A DNA stretch of 64,000 bases from JAXGRD01 sp040766105 (GCA_040766105.1 JAXGRD010000001.1:186001-250000); one strand, 5' to 3'. Shown: positions 35,364 through 43,809, counted from the first letter of the stretch. Translations and numbers: made by a program. The notes: a model not told the origin generated them from the letters alone.

Positions 35364-36028
35364 GGGCGCGCGCCCCCCTTCAACGTGAAGTAATTGAGAG
35401 CAACGACCACCGCAAAGGATAGAATGCAGATAATCAGCACATAGTTTAGTGCGCCCGACATATTCCCCGATGCTACATCGGAGTAAATGGCCAAGGGAAG
35501 GGTTCTGGTCCTGCCGGCAATATTTCCGGCAAGCATAATGGTAGCTCCAAACTCTCCTAAGCCTCTGGCAAAGGCCAAGACGCCACCTGCAGCAATGCCC
35601 GGTTTGGAAACGGGGAAGACAATTCTCCAAAAAATACTTCTTTCGGACATACCGAGTGTTCTTCCCGCGAAGATGAGGTTTTCGTCCACTTGTTCGAATG
35701 CACCTCTTGCCGATCGATACATGAGGGGAAAGGAAACTGCAACTGCCGCAATGACCGTTGCCCACCAAGTGAAGACGATGGTGTATCCAAAGGTATGGAG
35801 AATAAATTCTCCAATGGGGCGCTTCACACCAAATATCAATAATAAAAAGAAACCCATTACCGTTGGCGGCAAAACCAACGGTAGGGTCAGAAATCCGTCG
35901 ATGAACATTTTCAGTTTCTCGGATTTCATATATGCCACCCATCGAGCGCAGAGGATCCCCAGGAAGAAGGTAACCACGATTGCCGCTCCGGCGGTTTTCA
36001 TTGAAATCAATAAGGGTGTTAGGTCCAT
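35360..36028 (-). CDS. modB: Molybdate ABC transporter permease
   Basis: A 222-residue inner-membrane permease with about five to six helices and the cytoplasmic ATPase-docking loop AGRTLGMSERSIFWRIVFPV, plus the ModB-typical LPLVLPPTVMGFFLLL and ARGLGEFGATIMLAGNI. It lies five bases after modA and overlaps modC. Molybdate (or tungstate) is the expected ligand. Confidence 0.95.
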   Translation of the reverse strand: MDLTPLLISMKTAGAAIVVTFFLGILCARWVAYMKSEKLKMFIDGFLTLPLVLPPTVMGFFLLLIFGVKRPIGEFILHTFGYTIVFTWWATVIAAVAVSFPLMYRSARGAFEQVDENLIFAGRTLGMSERSIFWRIVFPVSKPGIAAGGVLAFARGLGEFGATIMLAGNIAGRTRTLPLAIYSDVASGNMSGALNYVLIICILSFAVVVALNYFTLKGGARP

Positions 36029-36033
36029 AAGAT

Positions 36034-36831
36034 TTATTCAGCAATAGGTTTGAATCCGTATTTCTCAAAGATTGCCTTAGCTTCGTCTGTCTTAAGGAAA
36101 TCTACAAAGATTTGTGCTGCCTCTTCGTTCGCTGTCGCAGTCACAATTCCTACGGGGTAAATGGCAGGAGATACGCTGTCCGCCGGTGCGGCACCGATCA
36201 CTTCTACTTTATCTGCCATGGACATGGCGTCGGATTTGTACACGATACCGACATCTGCACTTCCTTCACCAACCCAGTTGAGCACTTCCGTCACGTTGGT
36301 TCCCAAACTTACTTCTTTGGCCTGCACTGCATCCCAAAGTTTCAAGTTTTCCAAGGACTCCTGTGCATACTGACCTGCGGGTACACTGGCAGGATCGCCG
36401 ATCGCGATGACATCCGCATTGGCAATGTCTTCGAATTTAGTGATGTTCGGTAAGTCCGCATCCTTTGCCTTAATGAGTACGATTTCGTTCTCAACAATAT
36501 CAGCTTTGGAATCCTTATTGATGAGTTCTTTGTCGATAAGTGCGTCCATTTGCTTGTTTGCAGCTGAGAAGAATACATCAATTTCTGCACCTTCTTCAAT
36601 TTGTGTCTGCAACTTGCCGCTGGCATCGTAGGTTCCGGTCACCTTGATGTTAGGATGTTCCTTTTCAAAAGCAGGAATCAGTTCTTCCGTAAAGGCATTT
36701 TCCAAACTTGCCGCAGCCGCGATCGTAATGGAAGCTTCCGGATCTTCTGACTCGCCACATCCGGTCAAACCGATGGATGCTGTCAGAGCCAAGGCAGTAA
36801 TGAGTACAATGGTCAATAATTTCTTTAACAT
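36034..36831 (-). CDS. modA: Molybdate-binding lipoprotein
   Basis: A 265-residue extracytoplasmic binding protein. A signal peptide ends at the lipobox LTGC (cysteine near residue 25), so it is membrane-tethered. ModA motifs: ITIAAAASLENAFTEE, TYDASGKLQTQIEEG, DVFFSAANKQMDAL and ADVGIVYKSDAMS. It captures molybdate or tungstate for ModBC. First gene of the operon; a ModE-type palindrome is 16 bases upstream of the ATG, within the promoter region. Confidence 0.95.
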   Translation of the reverse strand: MLKKLLTIVLITALALTASIGLTGCGESEDPEASITIAAAASLENAFTEELIPAFEKEHPNIKVTGTYDASGKLQTQIEEGAEIDVFFSAANKQMDALIDKELINKDSKADIVENEIVLIKAKDADLPNITKFEDIANADVIAIGDPASVPAGQYAQESLENLKLWDAVQAKEVSLGTNVTEVLNWVGEGSADVGIVYKSDAMSMADKVEVIGAAPADSVSPAIYPVGIVTATANEEAAQIFVDFLKTDEAKAIFEKYGFKPIAE

Positions 36832-36847
36832 CTTTCCCTCCTTGTTT

Positions 36848-36873
36848 TCGTTATTTAATAATATGAATAACGA
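36848..36873. promoter_or_regulatory. ModE-type operator upstream of modA
   Basis: TCGTTATT (36848-36855) and AATAACGA (36866-36873) form a perfect palindrome with a 10-bp spacer. The inner arms CGTTAT and ATAACG are 12 bases apart, the same spacing I recall for the Escherichia coli modA ModE site. The operon downstream encodes a ModE-like DNA-binding domain. Confidence 0.82.
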
Positions 36874-36879
36874 CCTAAG

Positions 36880-36905
36880 GAAAGTATACTCCCGCTAAGC
36901 GGGAG
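36880..36905 (-). terminator. Terminator of the DEAD-box helicase operon
   Basis: CTCCCGC (36889-36895) and GCGGGAG (36899-36905) with a three-base loop; minus-strand sequence after it is TATACTTTC, a weak T-tract. It lies 16 bases beyond the helicase stop and just upstream of modA. Confidence 0.65.
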
Positions 36906-36920
36906 CTGTCAAGAGGGAAA

Positions 36921-38288
36921 TTATCTTCGTCCCTTTCGCCTTCCTTGCTTTTTCCCCTTTTTCTTCATTGGGGCAGCCTCCGGTTCCTGTCCGGATATTT
37001 CTTGAATCTCCTCTCCCATCTCCATATGTAAAAGAGCCGCCGCTATATCTTCCATTGTCCACTCGGTCTCCGCCATTTTACGACGAAGTAGCTTCTTCAT
37101 TCCTGACAAATCGTGGCGTTTGCATACGCGGAATGCCTGATAGAGAATCTTCTCCGACTTCATGCGACCCACGGCGACTGCAGAAGGTAGGGTTCCCTTT
37201 TCAATCTTCGTTTTGCAGTATTTCTCAATGCTCATCAGCTTGTAAATCTCTTTGCCCACTACAAAGGTAAAGGCACGTCCCTCTCTTCCCGCACGACCGG
37301 TACGACCAATTCGATGGACATATTGCTCCTCTTCCATGGGAATGTCAAAGTTAAAGACCGCCTCCACATCATCCACGTCGATGCCTCTGGCCGCTACATC
37401 CGTTGCAACGAGGATGCTTACACCTCCATGGCGAAAACCTGCCATGGCAGTATTTCTCTGGCCTTGGGATAAGTCCCCGTGAAGGGGCTCCGCCGAATAT
37501 CCCTTGGCCTTCATGGTTCCTGCCAGAGAATCTGCTCCTCGCTTGGTCTTACAAAACACCAAGGAACGTTTGGGTCCGTAGAAGTCCAACAGCCTGCAAA
37601 GGACCGCCACCTTGTCCACACTTTTCATTTGAAAGAAATATTGCTCTACCTTGGAAAGGGTCAGTTCTTGGGTGATGGTTTTAATGTGAAGCGCATCCTG
37701 TTGGTAGTTCTTGGAGATTTCTAATATTTCTTTGGGCATGGTTGCAGAGAATAACGCCGTCTGGCGATCTTTCGGTATCTCATTCAAGATGGTTTCAATA
37801 TCTTCTCGGAAACCCATGTTCAACATTTCATCGGCCTCGTCCAGAACTACCATTTGCACACCGTCCAGCTTTAGAGTACGCCTACGCATGTGGTCCATCA
37901 CTCGACCCGGTGTTCCAACGACAACTTGGGCGCCCTTTAGCCCTCGGATCTGTGCGCTCATATCCGATCCCCCGTACACCGCAAGAAGTTTGATTCCGGC
38001 CATGTACTTGGTGAACTTTCGAATCTCATCGGTCACCTGTAAAGCCAGTTCTCTGGTGGGGCACAGAACGATGGCCTGCACATGCTTCGCCTCCGGTGCA
38101 ATACCCTCAATGAGAGGAATCCCAAATGCGGCAGTCTTTCCCGTTCCCGTCTTTGCCTGACCGATGACATCTCGCCCCTCCATGAGAGGCGAAATCGCTT
38201 TTTCCTGAATGGGCGTCATTTCCACAAAGCCCATCTCCGTCACCGCCTTGATGATGCTGCCGTCAATTTGTGCTTGGTTATATTTCAT
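36921..38288 (-). CDS. DEAD-box ATP-dependent RNA helicase
   Basis: A 455-residue helicase. Q motif EMTPIQEKAI, motif I AKTGTGKT, PTRELALQ, TPGRV, motif II VLDEADEML, motif III SAT, and in the second domain LVATDVAARGIDV and HRIGRTGRAGR. The tail has a basic KKKGKKQGRRKGRR end that would bind RNA. It resembles CshA/DeaD-type proteins for RNA turnover or ribosome assembly. Fifteen bases after the nucleotidyltransferase fusion, probably read from the same transcript although functionally unrelated. Confidence 0.93.
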   Translation of the reverse strand: MKYNQAQIDGSIIKAVTEMGFVEMTPIQEKAISPLMEGRDVIGQAKTGTGKTAAFGIPLIEGIAPEAKHVQAIVLCPTRELALQVTDEIRKFTKYMAGIKLLAVYGGSDMSAQIRGLKGAQVVVGTPGRVMDHMRRRTLKLDGVQMVVLDEADEMLNMGFREDIETILNEIPKDRQTALFSATMPKEILEISKNYQQDALHIKTITQELTLSKVEQYFFQMKSVDKVAVLCRLLDFYGPKRSLVFCKTKRGADSLAGTMKAKGYSAEPLHGDLSQGQRNTAMAGFRHGGVSILVATDVAARGIDVDDVEAVFNFDIPMEEEQYVHRIGRTGRAGREGRAFTFVVGKEIYKLMSIEKYCKTKIEKGTLPSAVAVGRMKSEKILYQAFRVCKRHDLSGMKKLLRRKMAETEWTMEDIAAALLHMEMGEEIQEISGQEPEAAPMKKKGKKQGRRKGRR

Positions 38289-38303
38289 ATATTCTTTTTT
38301 CCT

Positions 38304-39491
38304 CTATCCTTTCACTATCCGAACTTCTCCGTTTTCCATGGCATTCCATGGGTCCGAGACATCTCGCTCCTTAATATTGTTTTCAATTACCCGCAGGACA
38401 CCCTTGTGGGCGACGATGACGACATCCCGGCCATCATCTTCCTTCAGAATTTGTATCAACCCCTTTACCACCCGATACTGCAGGTCAAAGAAGTTTTCGC
38501 TACGGTTTCCTTTTTTATAGGACCATATGTATTCCCCTCGCAACCGGTAGGCCTCCGGCGCATCCCTCTTTATCTCTTCGATAAACTTACCGTCCCATTC
38601 CCCTAGGGACATTTCTCGGAAGCGCTCAACAGGAATCAGCTCTCGGTTTCCCTTAAGGATTTCCGCCGTTTCCGATGCGCGAAGCAAATCGCTGGTATAT
38701 ACCCGGTCTGTCTCCGGTGCCAAGTGGGCGACTTTTTCTGCTGCTGCTTCCGCCTGCCTTCTTCCCTCTTCACTGAGGGGAACGTCCGTCTGACCCAGAA
38801 AAATCTTTTCTTTGTGCTGACGAATTTGTCCGTGGCGTATGAGAAGAAATCTTCTCCCGGCAGCCAACGGCAGAAGGGATTCTGAAACCTGACCATTCCG
38901 CAAAAACTGCAGAACAATCTGATAGTCCTCTTGGGTGTCCATATCCAGAAGAATGCCCTCTCCCTCTACGGGGATGCGAAGGGTTTCTTCGAAGTACTTG
39001 TCCGTAATGGTTTTCAGACCGCCCTTCCCGTCGTGTTTGAAAATTTCGGCAAAATGCTTTCGCGGCACGAAGAGGGGATGCCCCTTCTTCCCCATATAGG
39101 TGGGCACGGCAAAAACAGATCCGTCACCCAACTCACGAGCCATCTTCACTATGGTCTCACTTCCAAAGAGAGGGCAGTCCACCGGCACCAAAAAACAGCC
39201 CGGGGCATCAGTGGGAAGATTCCTTACTCCCGCCTGAATGGAAGAAAACATGCCTCGATCAAAATCGGGATTATGTGCTTCCTTTAATCCAAAGGCTTTT
39301 TGAATCTCTGCCAACCGCTCCCGCTCATATCCGGTCACAAGGTGAATATCCTCCACCCCTGCTCGGCGGAGGGACTCCACCACGTGCTCCAAAACAAGCC
39401 CCCCTCCCAGTGGGAGAAGAGGCTTAAATGCGTTCATTCTTGATGAATAGCCTGCCGCCAACACGACGGCCGGAATCCTACCGATCTCCAT
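38304..39491 (-). CDS. Nucleotidyltransferase-histidine phosphatase fusion (DVU_1551-like)
   Basis: A 395-residue two-domain protein. Residues 1-195 are a MobA/MocA-type nucleotidyltransferase with the full loop VVLAAGYSSRMNAFKPLLPL and VPVDCPLFG; MocA-type enzymes cytidylylate molybdopterin for hydroxylases. Residues 213-395 are a histidine phosphatase with catalytic RHG in LLIRHGQIRQHK, GQTDVPLSEEG and YTSDLLRASETA. The fusion suggests making and trimming a nucleotide-containing cofactor. It overlaps xdhC by 14 bases. It corresponds, as far as I recall, to the DVU_1551-type gene of a conserved set. Confidence 0.88.
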   Translation of the reverse strand: MEIGRIPAVVLAAGYSSRMNAFKPLLPLGGGLVLEHVVESLRRAGVEDIHLVTGYERERLAEIQKAFGLKEAHNPDFDRGMFSSIQAGVRNLPTDAPGCFLVPVDCPLFGSETIVKMARELGDGSVFAVPTYMGKKGHPLFVPRKHFAEIFKHDGKGGLKTITDKYFEETLRIPVEGEGILLDMDTQEDYQIVLQFLRNGQVSESLLPLAAGRRFLLIRHGQIRQHKEKIFLGQTDVPLSEEGRRQAEAAAEKVAHLAPETDRVYTSDLLRASETAEILKGNRELIPVERFREMSLGEWDGKFIEEIKRDAPEAYRLRGEYIWSYKKGNRSENFFDLQYRVVKGLIQILKEDDGRDVVIVAHKGVLRVIENNIKERDVSDPWNAMENGEVRIVKG

Positions 39492-40299
39492 GGCCAGACC
39501 TGACTCGTATCATCTCTCCGGCTATGCTGATGGCGATTTCCTCCGGGGTTTCCGCATGAATGTCTTCACCGATGGGCGCATAGACCCTCTTGATATCTTC
39601 CTCAGAAACGCCCTCTTCTCGTAGCCGATCAAAGAGCATGGCATTCTTTTTTCGACTGCCAATCATGCCCACATAGGCGCTGGTCTGCGCCAGTGCCTGC
39701 TTTAGCACCACATAATCGCCCATATGGCCACGGGTAACAATGACGATATAGGTGTCTTCATCGCTAGAGAGACCGGCAAAGCAGTCCTTGTAGCCCTCTG
39801 CCACCTGTACATTCGAGTAGGGGAATCTTTCCTTGTTGGCATATTCTTTCCGATCATCGGTTACCGTAACACGAAAATCTATGTGACGCAAAACCGGCTC
39901 CAAGGCAAGACCCACATGGCCACCGCCAAAGATGTATGCCTTCGTCTTGGATTCCCATTCCTTGAGGAAGTCGCCCTTGTTGTTGCCGTCTATGTACTCT
40001 ATCAAGATATCCGCTTCACCACCGCAGCCCATATCCAGAGCATCCTTGTCTTCCGTGTTTAGCTTAAAGTGGTACTGCTTTTTTTCCTTTGTTTCCAAGT
40101 GTTCACGGCATCTCTCTTGGGTGACCGCTTCAATCTTTCCGCCGCCCACGGTCCCCATAAAGTCCCCTTCCTGGGTCATGATCATCCATGCGCCGCTTTT
40201 TCTGGGAGTGGACCCGGCAGTGTCAATCACGCTGGCAAGGACAAAGCCCTTTCCCTGCTCCAACAAATCCTTTGCAAAATACTGTATTTTCTGGCTCAT
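39478..40299 (-). CDS. xdhC: XdhC/CoxI-family molybdenum hydroxylase maturation factor
   Basis: A 273-residue protein. N-terminal XdhC/CoxI domain: VIDTAGSTPRKSGAWMIM, GTVGGGKIEAVTQ and DMGCGGEADILIEY; C-terminal Rossmann domain: AYIFGGGHVGLALEPVL and SAYVGMIGSRKK. XdhC binds molybdenum cofactor, promotes its sulfuration and hands it to xanthine dehydrogenase-type enzymes. ATG 40299 overlaps the ligase stop (ATGA) and has AGGA correctly spaced. No hydroxylase apoenzyme is in the window. Confidence 0.93.
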   Translation of the reverse strand: MSQKIQYFAKDLLEQGKGFVLASVIDTAGSTPRKSGAWMIMTQEGDFMGTVGGGKIEAVTQERCREHLETKEKKQYHFKLNTEDKDALDMGCGGEADILIEYIDGNNKGDFLKEWESKTKAYIFGGGHVGLALEPVLRHIDFRVTVTDDRKEYANKERFPYSNVQVAEGYKDCFAGLSSDEDTYIVIVTRGHMGDYVVLKQALAQTSAYVGMIGSRKKNAMLFDRLREEGVSEEDIKRVYAPIGEDIHAETPEEIAISIAGEMIRVRSGHGDR

Positions 40300-41297
40300 T
40301 CCAACCATCCTTTCTTTAAATTCCTGTTTTTCACCCTGTCCAATCGTCGCAATACGCTTCCACAGGGGCAGGCTTCCTTTATGATTCGACTTTCATCCCC
40401 CGTTCGATATCGTATAAAGGGCATCCCCCTTCGGTTGAGGGTGGAGAAAACCACCTCTCCCCATTTCCCGTCGGGAAGAATCTCCCCGGAACTGGGGTCC
40501 ATGATTTCTATGTATAAGTCGCTCTCCCGTATGTGGTAACCCTTGCCTTGTCCGCAGCTGACCGCACCGCCCAGACCCATTTCCGTCATACCGTAGTGCT
40601 CAAACACCTTGCAATTCCAGATTTCTTCCAGATCCTTTACCACCGTGGGGGAGACGTATTCCGCACTGAGAAGAACCGTGTCCAAGTGAAGTTGGGTGGT
40701 GTGCTTCATCAGTTGGTGGGCTTGGGTGGGAAGCGCCGTTATGGATGTGATCCCGTGTTTATATATGGTGTCCAGAATTGTATTAAAGGAAAGGTTCTCG
40801 TTGATCAGGCCCAGGCAATGCACCTCTGCGCCCAACCGTTCCACACCGCGACGGAGAAGATCTCCCACCGATCCCGGTCTTTCGTAGGGCATGAGGATAA
40901 GCAGTTTGTCCTTCTCGTCCAACAGGAATTGCATGCCGTGATGGAAAAAATCCACCGTTAGTTCTTGGTCTTCCTCCGTAAAAAAAATTCTCTTGGGAAT
41001 CCCGCTGCTTCCTCCCGTTTCCAAGGTGACAATTCTGCTGATTTCTCCCGCAGAGACACAGATCATCTCTTCTCCTCGCTCCGACAGTTCGTCAGGCCGC
41101 GTGAAGGGAAGCCAGCGAAAATCATCCATGTTTTCTACCGAAAAACCGGAGAGCTTTTCTTCATAAAACCGGCTGTTCTTCCGGGCAAATTCCACGGTTT
41201 CCTTCAGCTTTTGCAACTGGTATCCTTCCAAGTTTTCTCTTGTCAAATGCTCCGCACCTATTTTTGATGCGGTCCACCGGTCCAAGTACAGTTCCAT
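40296..41297 (-). CDS. AMP-dependent ligase lacking the C-terminal lid (DVU_1553-like)
   Basis: A 333-residue adenylate-forming protein like phenylacetate-CoA ligase: TGGSSGIPKRIFFT is the phosphate loop, and EHYGMTEMGLGGAVSC and RYRTGDESRI are core motifs. It stops at RLDRVKNRNLKKGWLE, exactly where ANL enzymes hinge into the C-terminal domain carrying the catalytic lysine, and is about 100 residues shorter than PaaK. It may only adenylate, or use another protein for the second half reaction. TGATG overlap with the preceding gene. Corresponds to the DVU_1553-type family as I recall. Confidence 0.85.
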   Translation of the reverse strand: MELYLDRWTASKIGAEHLTRENLEGYQLQKLKETVEFARKNSRFYEEKLSGFSVENMDDFRWLPFTRPDELSERGEEMICVSAGEISRIVTLETGGSSGIPKRIFFTEEDQELTVDFFHHGMQFLLDEKDKLLILMPYERPGSVGDLLRRGVERLGAEVHCLGLINENLSFNTILDTIYKHGITSITALPTQAHQLMKHTTQLHLDTVLLSAEYVSPTVVKDLEEIWNCKVFEHYGMTEMGLGGAVSCGQGKGYHIRESDLYIEIMDPSSGEILPDGKWGEVVFSTLNRRGMPFIRYRTGDESRIIKEACPCGSVLRRLDRVKNRNLKKGWLE

Positions 41298-41671
41298 CAG
41301 TAGTCCCACTCCAAGAGCTCTGCCAGCTTCGTCATAGATGCCTCAATCATCATGGGACACTTCTCCACTTTGTTCAAGGGGTTTCCCTCCAGTAGGTCAT
41401 CGCACTCAATGCTGCCAAAGGCCTCTTCAAACCAATCGTAGAAATCCCTGCAATTTTCCAAGTCCGCCGCCTCCGGGTCCGCCAAGTGGAGAATACACAT
41501 CCCCGCCGACAAGATGCCGCAGTTCTTTCCCTGATTCATTCCGAAACAAAGGCCGGCCGACGCCTGGACCATGTCCGGATTCTCCTTGCCCATCTGCTTG
41601 AGACCCCAGTGGGTAATAATCTGGCTGCAACAATATCCCTTTAGCTTGTATTCCAACAATTCCTGATTCAT
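41297..41671 (-). CDS. C_GCAxxG_C_C family redox-type protein (DVU_1555-like)
   Basis: A 124-residue cysteine-rich helical protein: YCCSQIITHWGL, ASAGLCFGMNQGKNCGILSA, GMCILHL, IECDDLLEG and EKCPMMI follow the spacing of the C_GCAxxG_C_C family, though the central motif reads NCGILSAG. Family members are thought to bind a metal or act in redox transfer; no activity is proven. ATG 41671 has AGGAG at seven bases. Between the methyltransferase and the ligase in a tight operon. Confidence 0.85.
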   Translation of the reverse strand: MNQELLEYKLKGYCCSQIITHWGLKQMGKENPDMVQASAGLCFGMNQGKNCGILSAGMCILHLADPEAADLENCRDFYDWFEEAFGSIECDDLLEGNPLNKVEKCPMMIEASMTKLAELLEWDY

Positions 41672-41681
41672 CTCACATCTC

Positions 41682-42374
41682 CTACAGAGGCTTTTGTGCC
41701 ACCAACATGAAATATCCCGTGTCCTTGGGGTAGTCGCCCAAGGTGTTTTCTTCTCCCGAAAGAAGCTGTTGTCCCACAAACTCGTCTAAGTCCTTTGACC
41801 GGTCTTCCGAGAAGATGACCGAGAATCCCACTTCTTCCAAGGCTGCCTTCAGCGGCTCCAAGAGAAATCTTCCCTCATGGCGGAAGTTCACCAACCGCAT
41901 CTTATCTTCCTGGTCGTCACACTCCTTGTACTCCTTGGGCTTCGTTGCCTGCCGCTCCGCCTCAATGGCAAGAGCCTTCATCTGCATGGGATCCGGGTTC
42001 TTCACCATCAGGTCGCTGAGGAAGAGCATGCCGCCCTTTTTTAGGGTGCAGTATGCTTCATGAAGGGCCTCATCGGGAAGATTAATCAGGGACAAAACGC
42101 ATTCCATCACCACCATATCAAAGGAGAAAGAGGGAAAGTCTTCGAGGAATTCCCCATCCCCATAGGCAACGTTGGCTTTCAAGCCACGTTCCTTGGTCTT
42201 TCGTACCATCTCCAGAGAAATATCAATGGCATTGACCTTGGCACCGTACTTCTTCTCAAGATGTTCCGTGGTGTCCCCCTCTCCGCAACCAATTTCCAGT
42301 ATTTTTGCCCCTTTCGGCAAGCCACTGACTTCCATTGCCTTATCGATCATTTTGAATTCTCCCGGTCTAAGCAT
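41682..42374 (-). CDS. trsM: Class I SAM-dependent methyltransferase (TrsM/DVU_1556-like)
   Basis: A 230-residue methyltransferase. SAM-binding motif I is ILEIGCGEGDTTEHL, with acidic NAIDISLEM after beta-2 and VVMECVLSLINLPDEAL as motif II. ATG 42374 is chosen because GAGGAGGAG precedes it; it overlaps the radical SAM stop by eight bases. Always found beside the radical SAM TrsS-type gene in the set I recall (TrsM). Substrate unknown; a role in cofactor modification is inferred from context. Confidence 0.82.
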   Translation of the reverse strand: MLRPGEFKMIDKAMEVSGLPKGAKILEIGCGEGDTTEHLEKKYGAKVNAIDISLEMVRKTKERGLKANVAYGDGEFLEDFPSFSFDMVVMECVLSLINLPDEALHEAYCTLKKGGMLFLSDLMVKNPDPMQMKALAIEAERQATKPKEYKECDDQEDKMRLVNFRHEGRFLLEPLKAALEEVGFSVIFSEDRSKDLDEFVGQQLLSGEENTLGDYPKDTGYFMLVAQKPL

Positions 42375-43722
42375 CTTCTCCTCCTCTGTAAATACTGTTA
42401 TATGCACAAAACGGAATCAGCCGGCCGTCATCGGTCAGCTGGACCACCCTGCATCGCTTCAATCTCTCGGCATCCAGGTTGCTAATGTCCTGAAAAGCCA
42501 TCCCTGTCAAGGTAAATGTGTTCCTCTTATAATACTGCAAGAAGGCATCCAAGTCCATGATTTCGTCTTCCTTGGGTTGCCCACCGCAGCAGCATCCCTC
42601 CTCTGTGGGCGGTGCCATTTCCCACTTGTTCCAGACATAGTCTCTGTCCTTCTCGATGATTTCCAAGTCGTCCGGTCCTTCACAACAGGAGACGCCGGAG
42701 TCCTTCTTCTCCTTGCTCAAGTTGCACTTCACGCCATCGTCTGTCTTGGTGTAGGTGCTGTAAAAACAGCAAAGTGGGTGTCCGGTGGTAATGGGGCAGA
42801 AGTCGTCGTAGCGGAAAAAATTCGTCTGTTCTTCCAGCGCGTGAAGAACATCAAACATGGTGACTCGTCCCTCTCTATCCTCCGGCGTCCGCCCAAAATA
42901 GCTTACCGGTTGAAAGTGAATTCCCTTGACCACATCTACGTTTTCCAAGAGGAAGTCCGTCATAGCGCCGATGTTATCCAAGTTTACACCCTTCACCACC
43001 GTGGGAACCAAAGTCACCGCAAGACCCGCCCTCCGGCAGTTGTCGATGGCCTTCTTCTTCGTTTCCAAAAGTGGCTCATTTCTCAGTTTCAAGTTGATTT
43101 CATCGGTGGTTCCGTCGAACTGCAGAAAGACCACGGAAGTTCCTGCTTCCTTCAACTTCTCGGCATATCCGTCCTCCAGGGCAATTCGCTTCCCGTTGGT
43201 GTTCAGCTGAATATATCGGAAGCCCTTGTCCCTCGCCAAGGCAGTAATTTCAATCAAATCGTCTCTCACCGTCGGCTCTCCCCCGGAAATCTGGATATTG
43301 AACTCTCGCTCTTCTCCCAATTCCAACAGAAGATCGTACTTCTCTTCGATTTCCTTCAGGGTCGGCTCCCCCTCTGCGGATTCACTTGCCGATGCAAAAC
43401 AGTAGGGGCAGTTTTGGTTGCACCGCTGGGTGATATCGATTAGCACACAACACGCCGTCTGCAAGTGATTCTCACAGGTTCCGCAGTGAAGGGGACACTC
43501 CCCCGGCACACCTTTGGTTATTGGCTCCAGGGGCGGAATGTTCACCACCGGGTGATCCATCCACGCCTCGTAATCCTCCCGGCTGCCGATGAAGGTCTCA
43601 AAATCACCGTGTTCCGGACAGGATTTTGTGAAATACACCTCTTCATCCCGGCACAAATACTCACCGTCCAAAGGTGCTTGGCAAACCGGACAAATCGTCT
43701 GTGCGTCACTTAGCTTCTTCAT
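42367..43722 (-). CDS. trsS: Radical SAM protein TrsS-like (cysteine form)
   Basis: A 451-residue radical SAM protein. Cluster motif RCNQNCPYC (Cys101, 105, 108). The N-terminus has a zinc-ribbon-like CPVC, CRDEE, CPEHG series, then ECPLHCGTCENH and ACC at Cys91-Cys92; the C-terminus has EEGCCCGG. ISGGEPTVRDDL and QLNTNGKR are usual SPASM-class segments. I recall this family as radical SAM (seleno)protein TrsS; here all cysteine codons, no in-frame UGA. ATG 43722 follows GAGAGGA. First gene of the six-gene Mo-hydroxylase maturation operon. Confidence 0.85.
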   Translation of the reverse strand: MKKLSDAQTICPVCQAPLDGEYLCRDEEVYFTKSCPEHGDFETFIGSREDYEAWMDHPVVNIPPLEPITKGVPGECPLHCGTCENHLQTACCVLIDITQRCNQNCPYCFASASESAEGEPTLKEIEEKYDLLLELGEEREFNIQISGGEPTVRDDLIEITALARDKGFRYIQLNTNGKRIALEDGYAEKLKEAGTSVVFLQFDGTTDEINLKLRNEPLLETKKKAIDNCRRAGLAVTLVPTVVKGVNLDNIGAMTDFLLENVDVVKGIHFQPVSYFGRTPEDREGRVTMFDVLHALEEQTNFFRYDDFCPITTGHPLCCFYSTYTKTDDGVKCNLSKEKKDSGVSCCEGPDDLEIIEKDRDYVWNKWEMAPPTEEGCCCGGQPKEDEIMDLDAFLQYYKRNTFTLTGMAFQDISNLDAERLKRCRVVQLTDDGRLIPFCAYNSIYRGGEDA

Positions 43723-43809
43723 GTTTCCTCTCTTTCTCTTCCTTCTATATATTATGGGGGGAGCCTTTTCTTTATGCAAGAGAAGAAATCCTTTTTCTTG
43801 GATTCGGTA

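Noticed and set aside
35364..36068. N-terminal extension of modC in the same frame
   Set aside because: It reads modB in the wrong frame; the start at 35363 overlaps the modB stop in the usual ATGA manner.
42172..43443. 423-residue plus-strand open frame
   Set aside because: Antisense to trsS and trsM; those genes have clear catalytic motifs.
42367..43722. Possible selenoprotein with in-frame UGA
   Set aside because: The frame is continuous to a normal stop with cysteines at the candidate positions.
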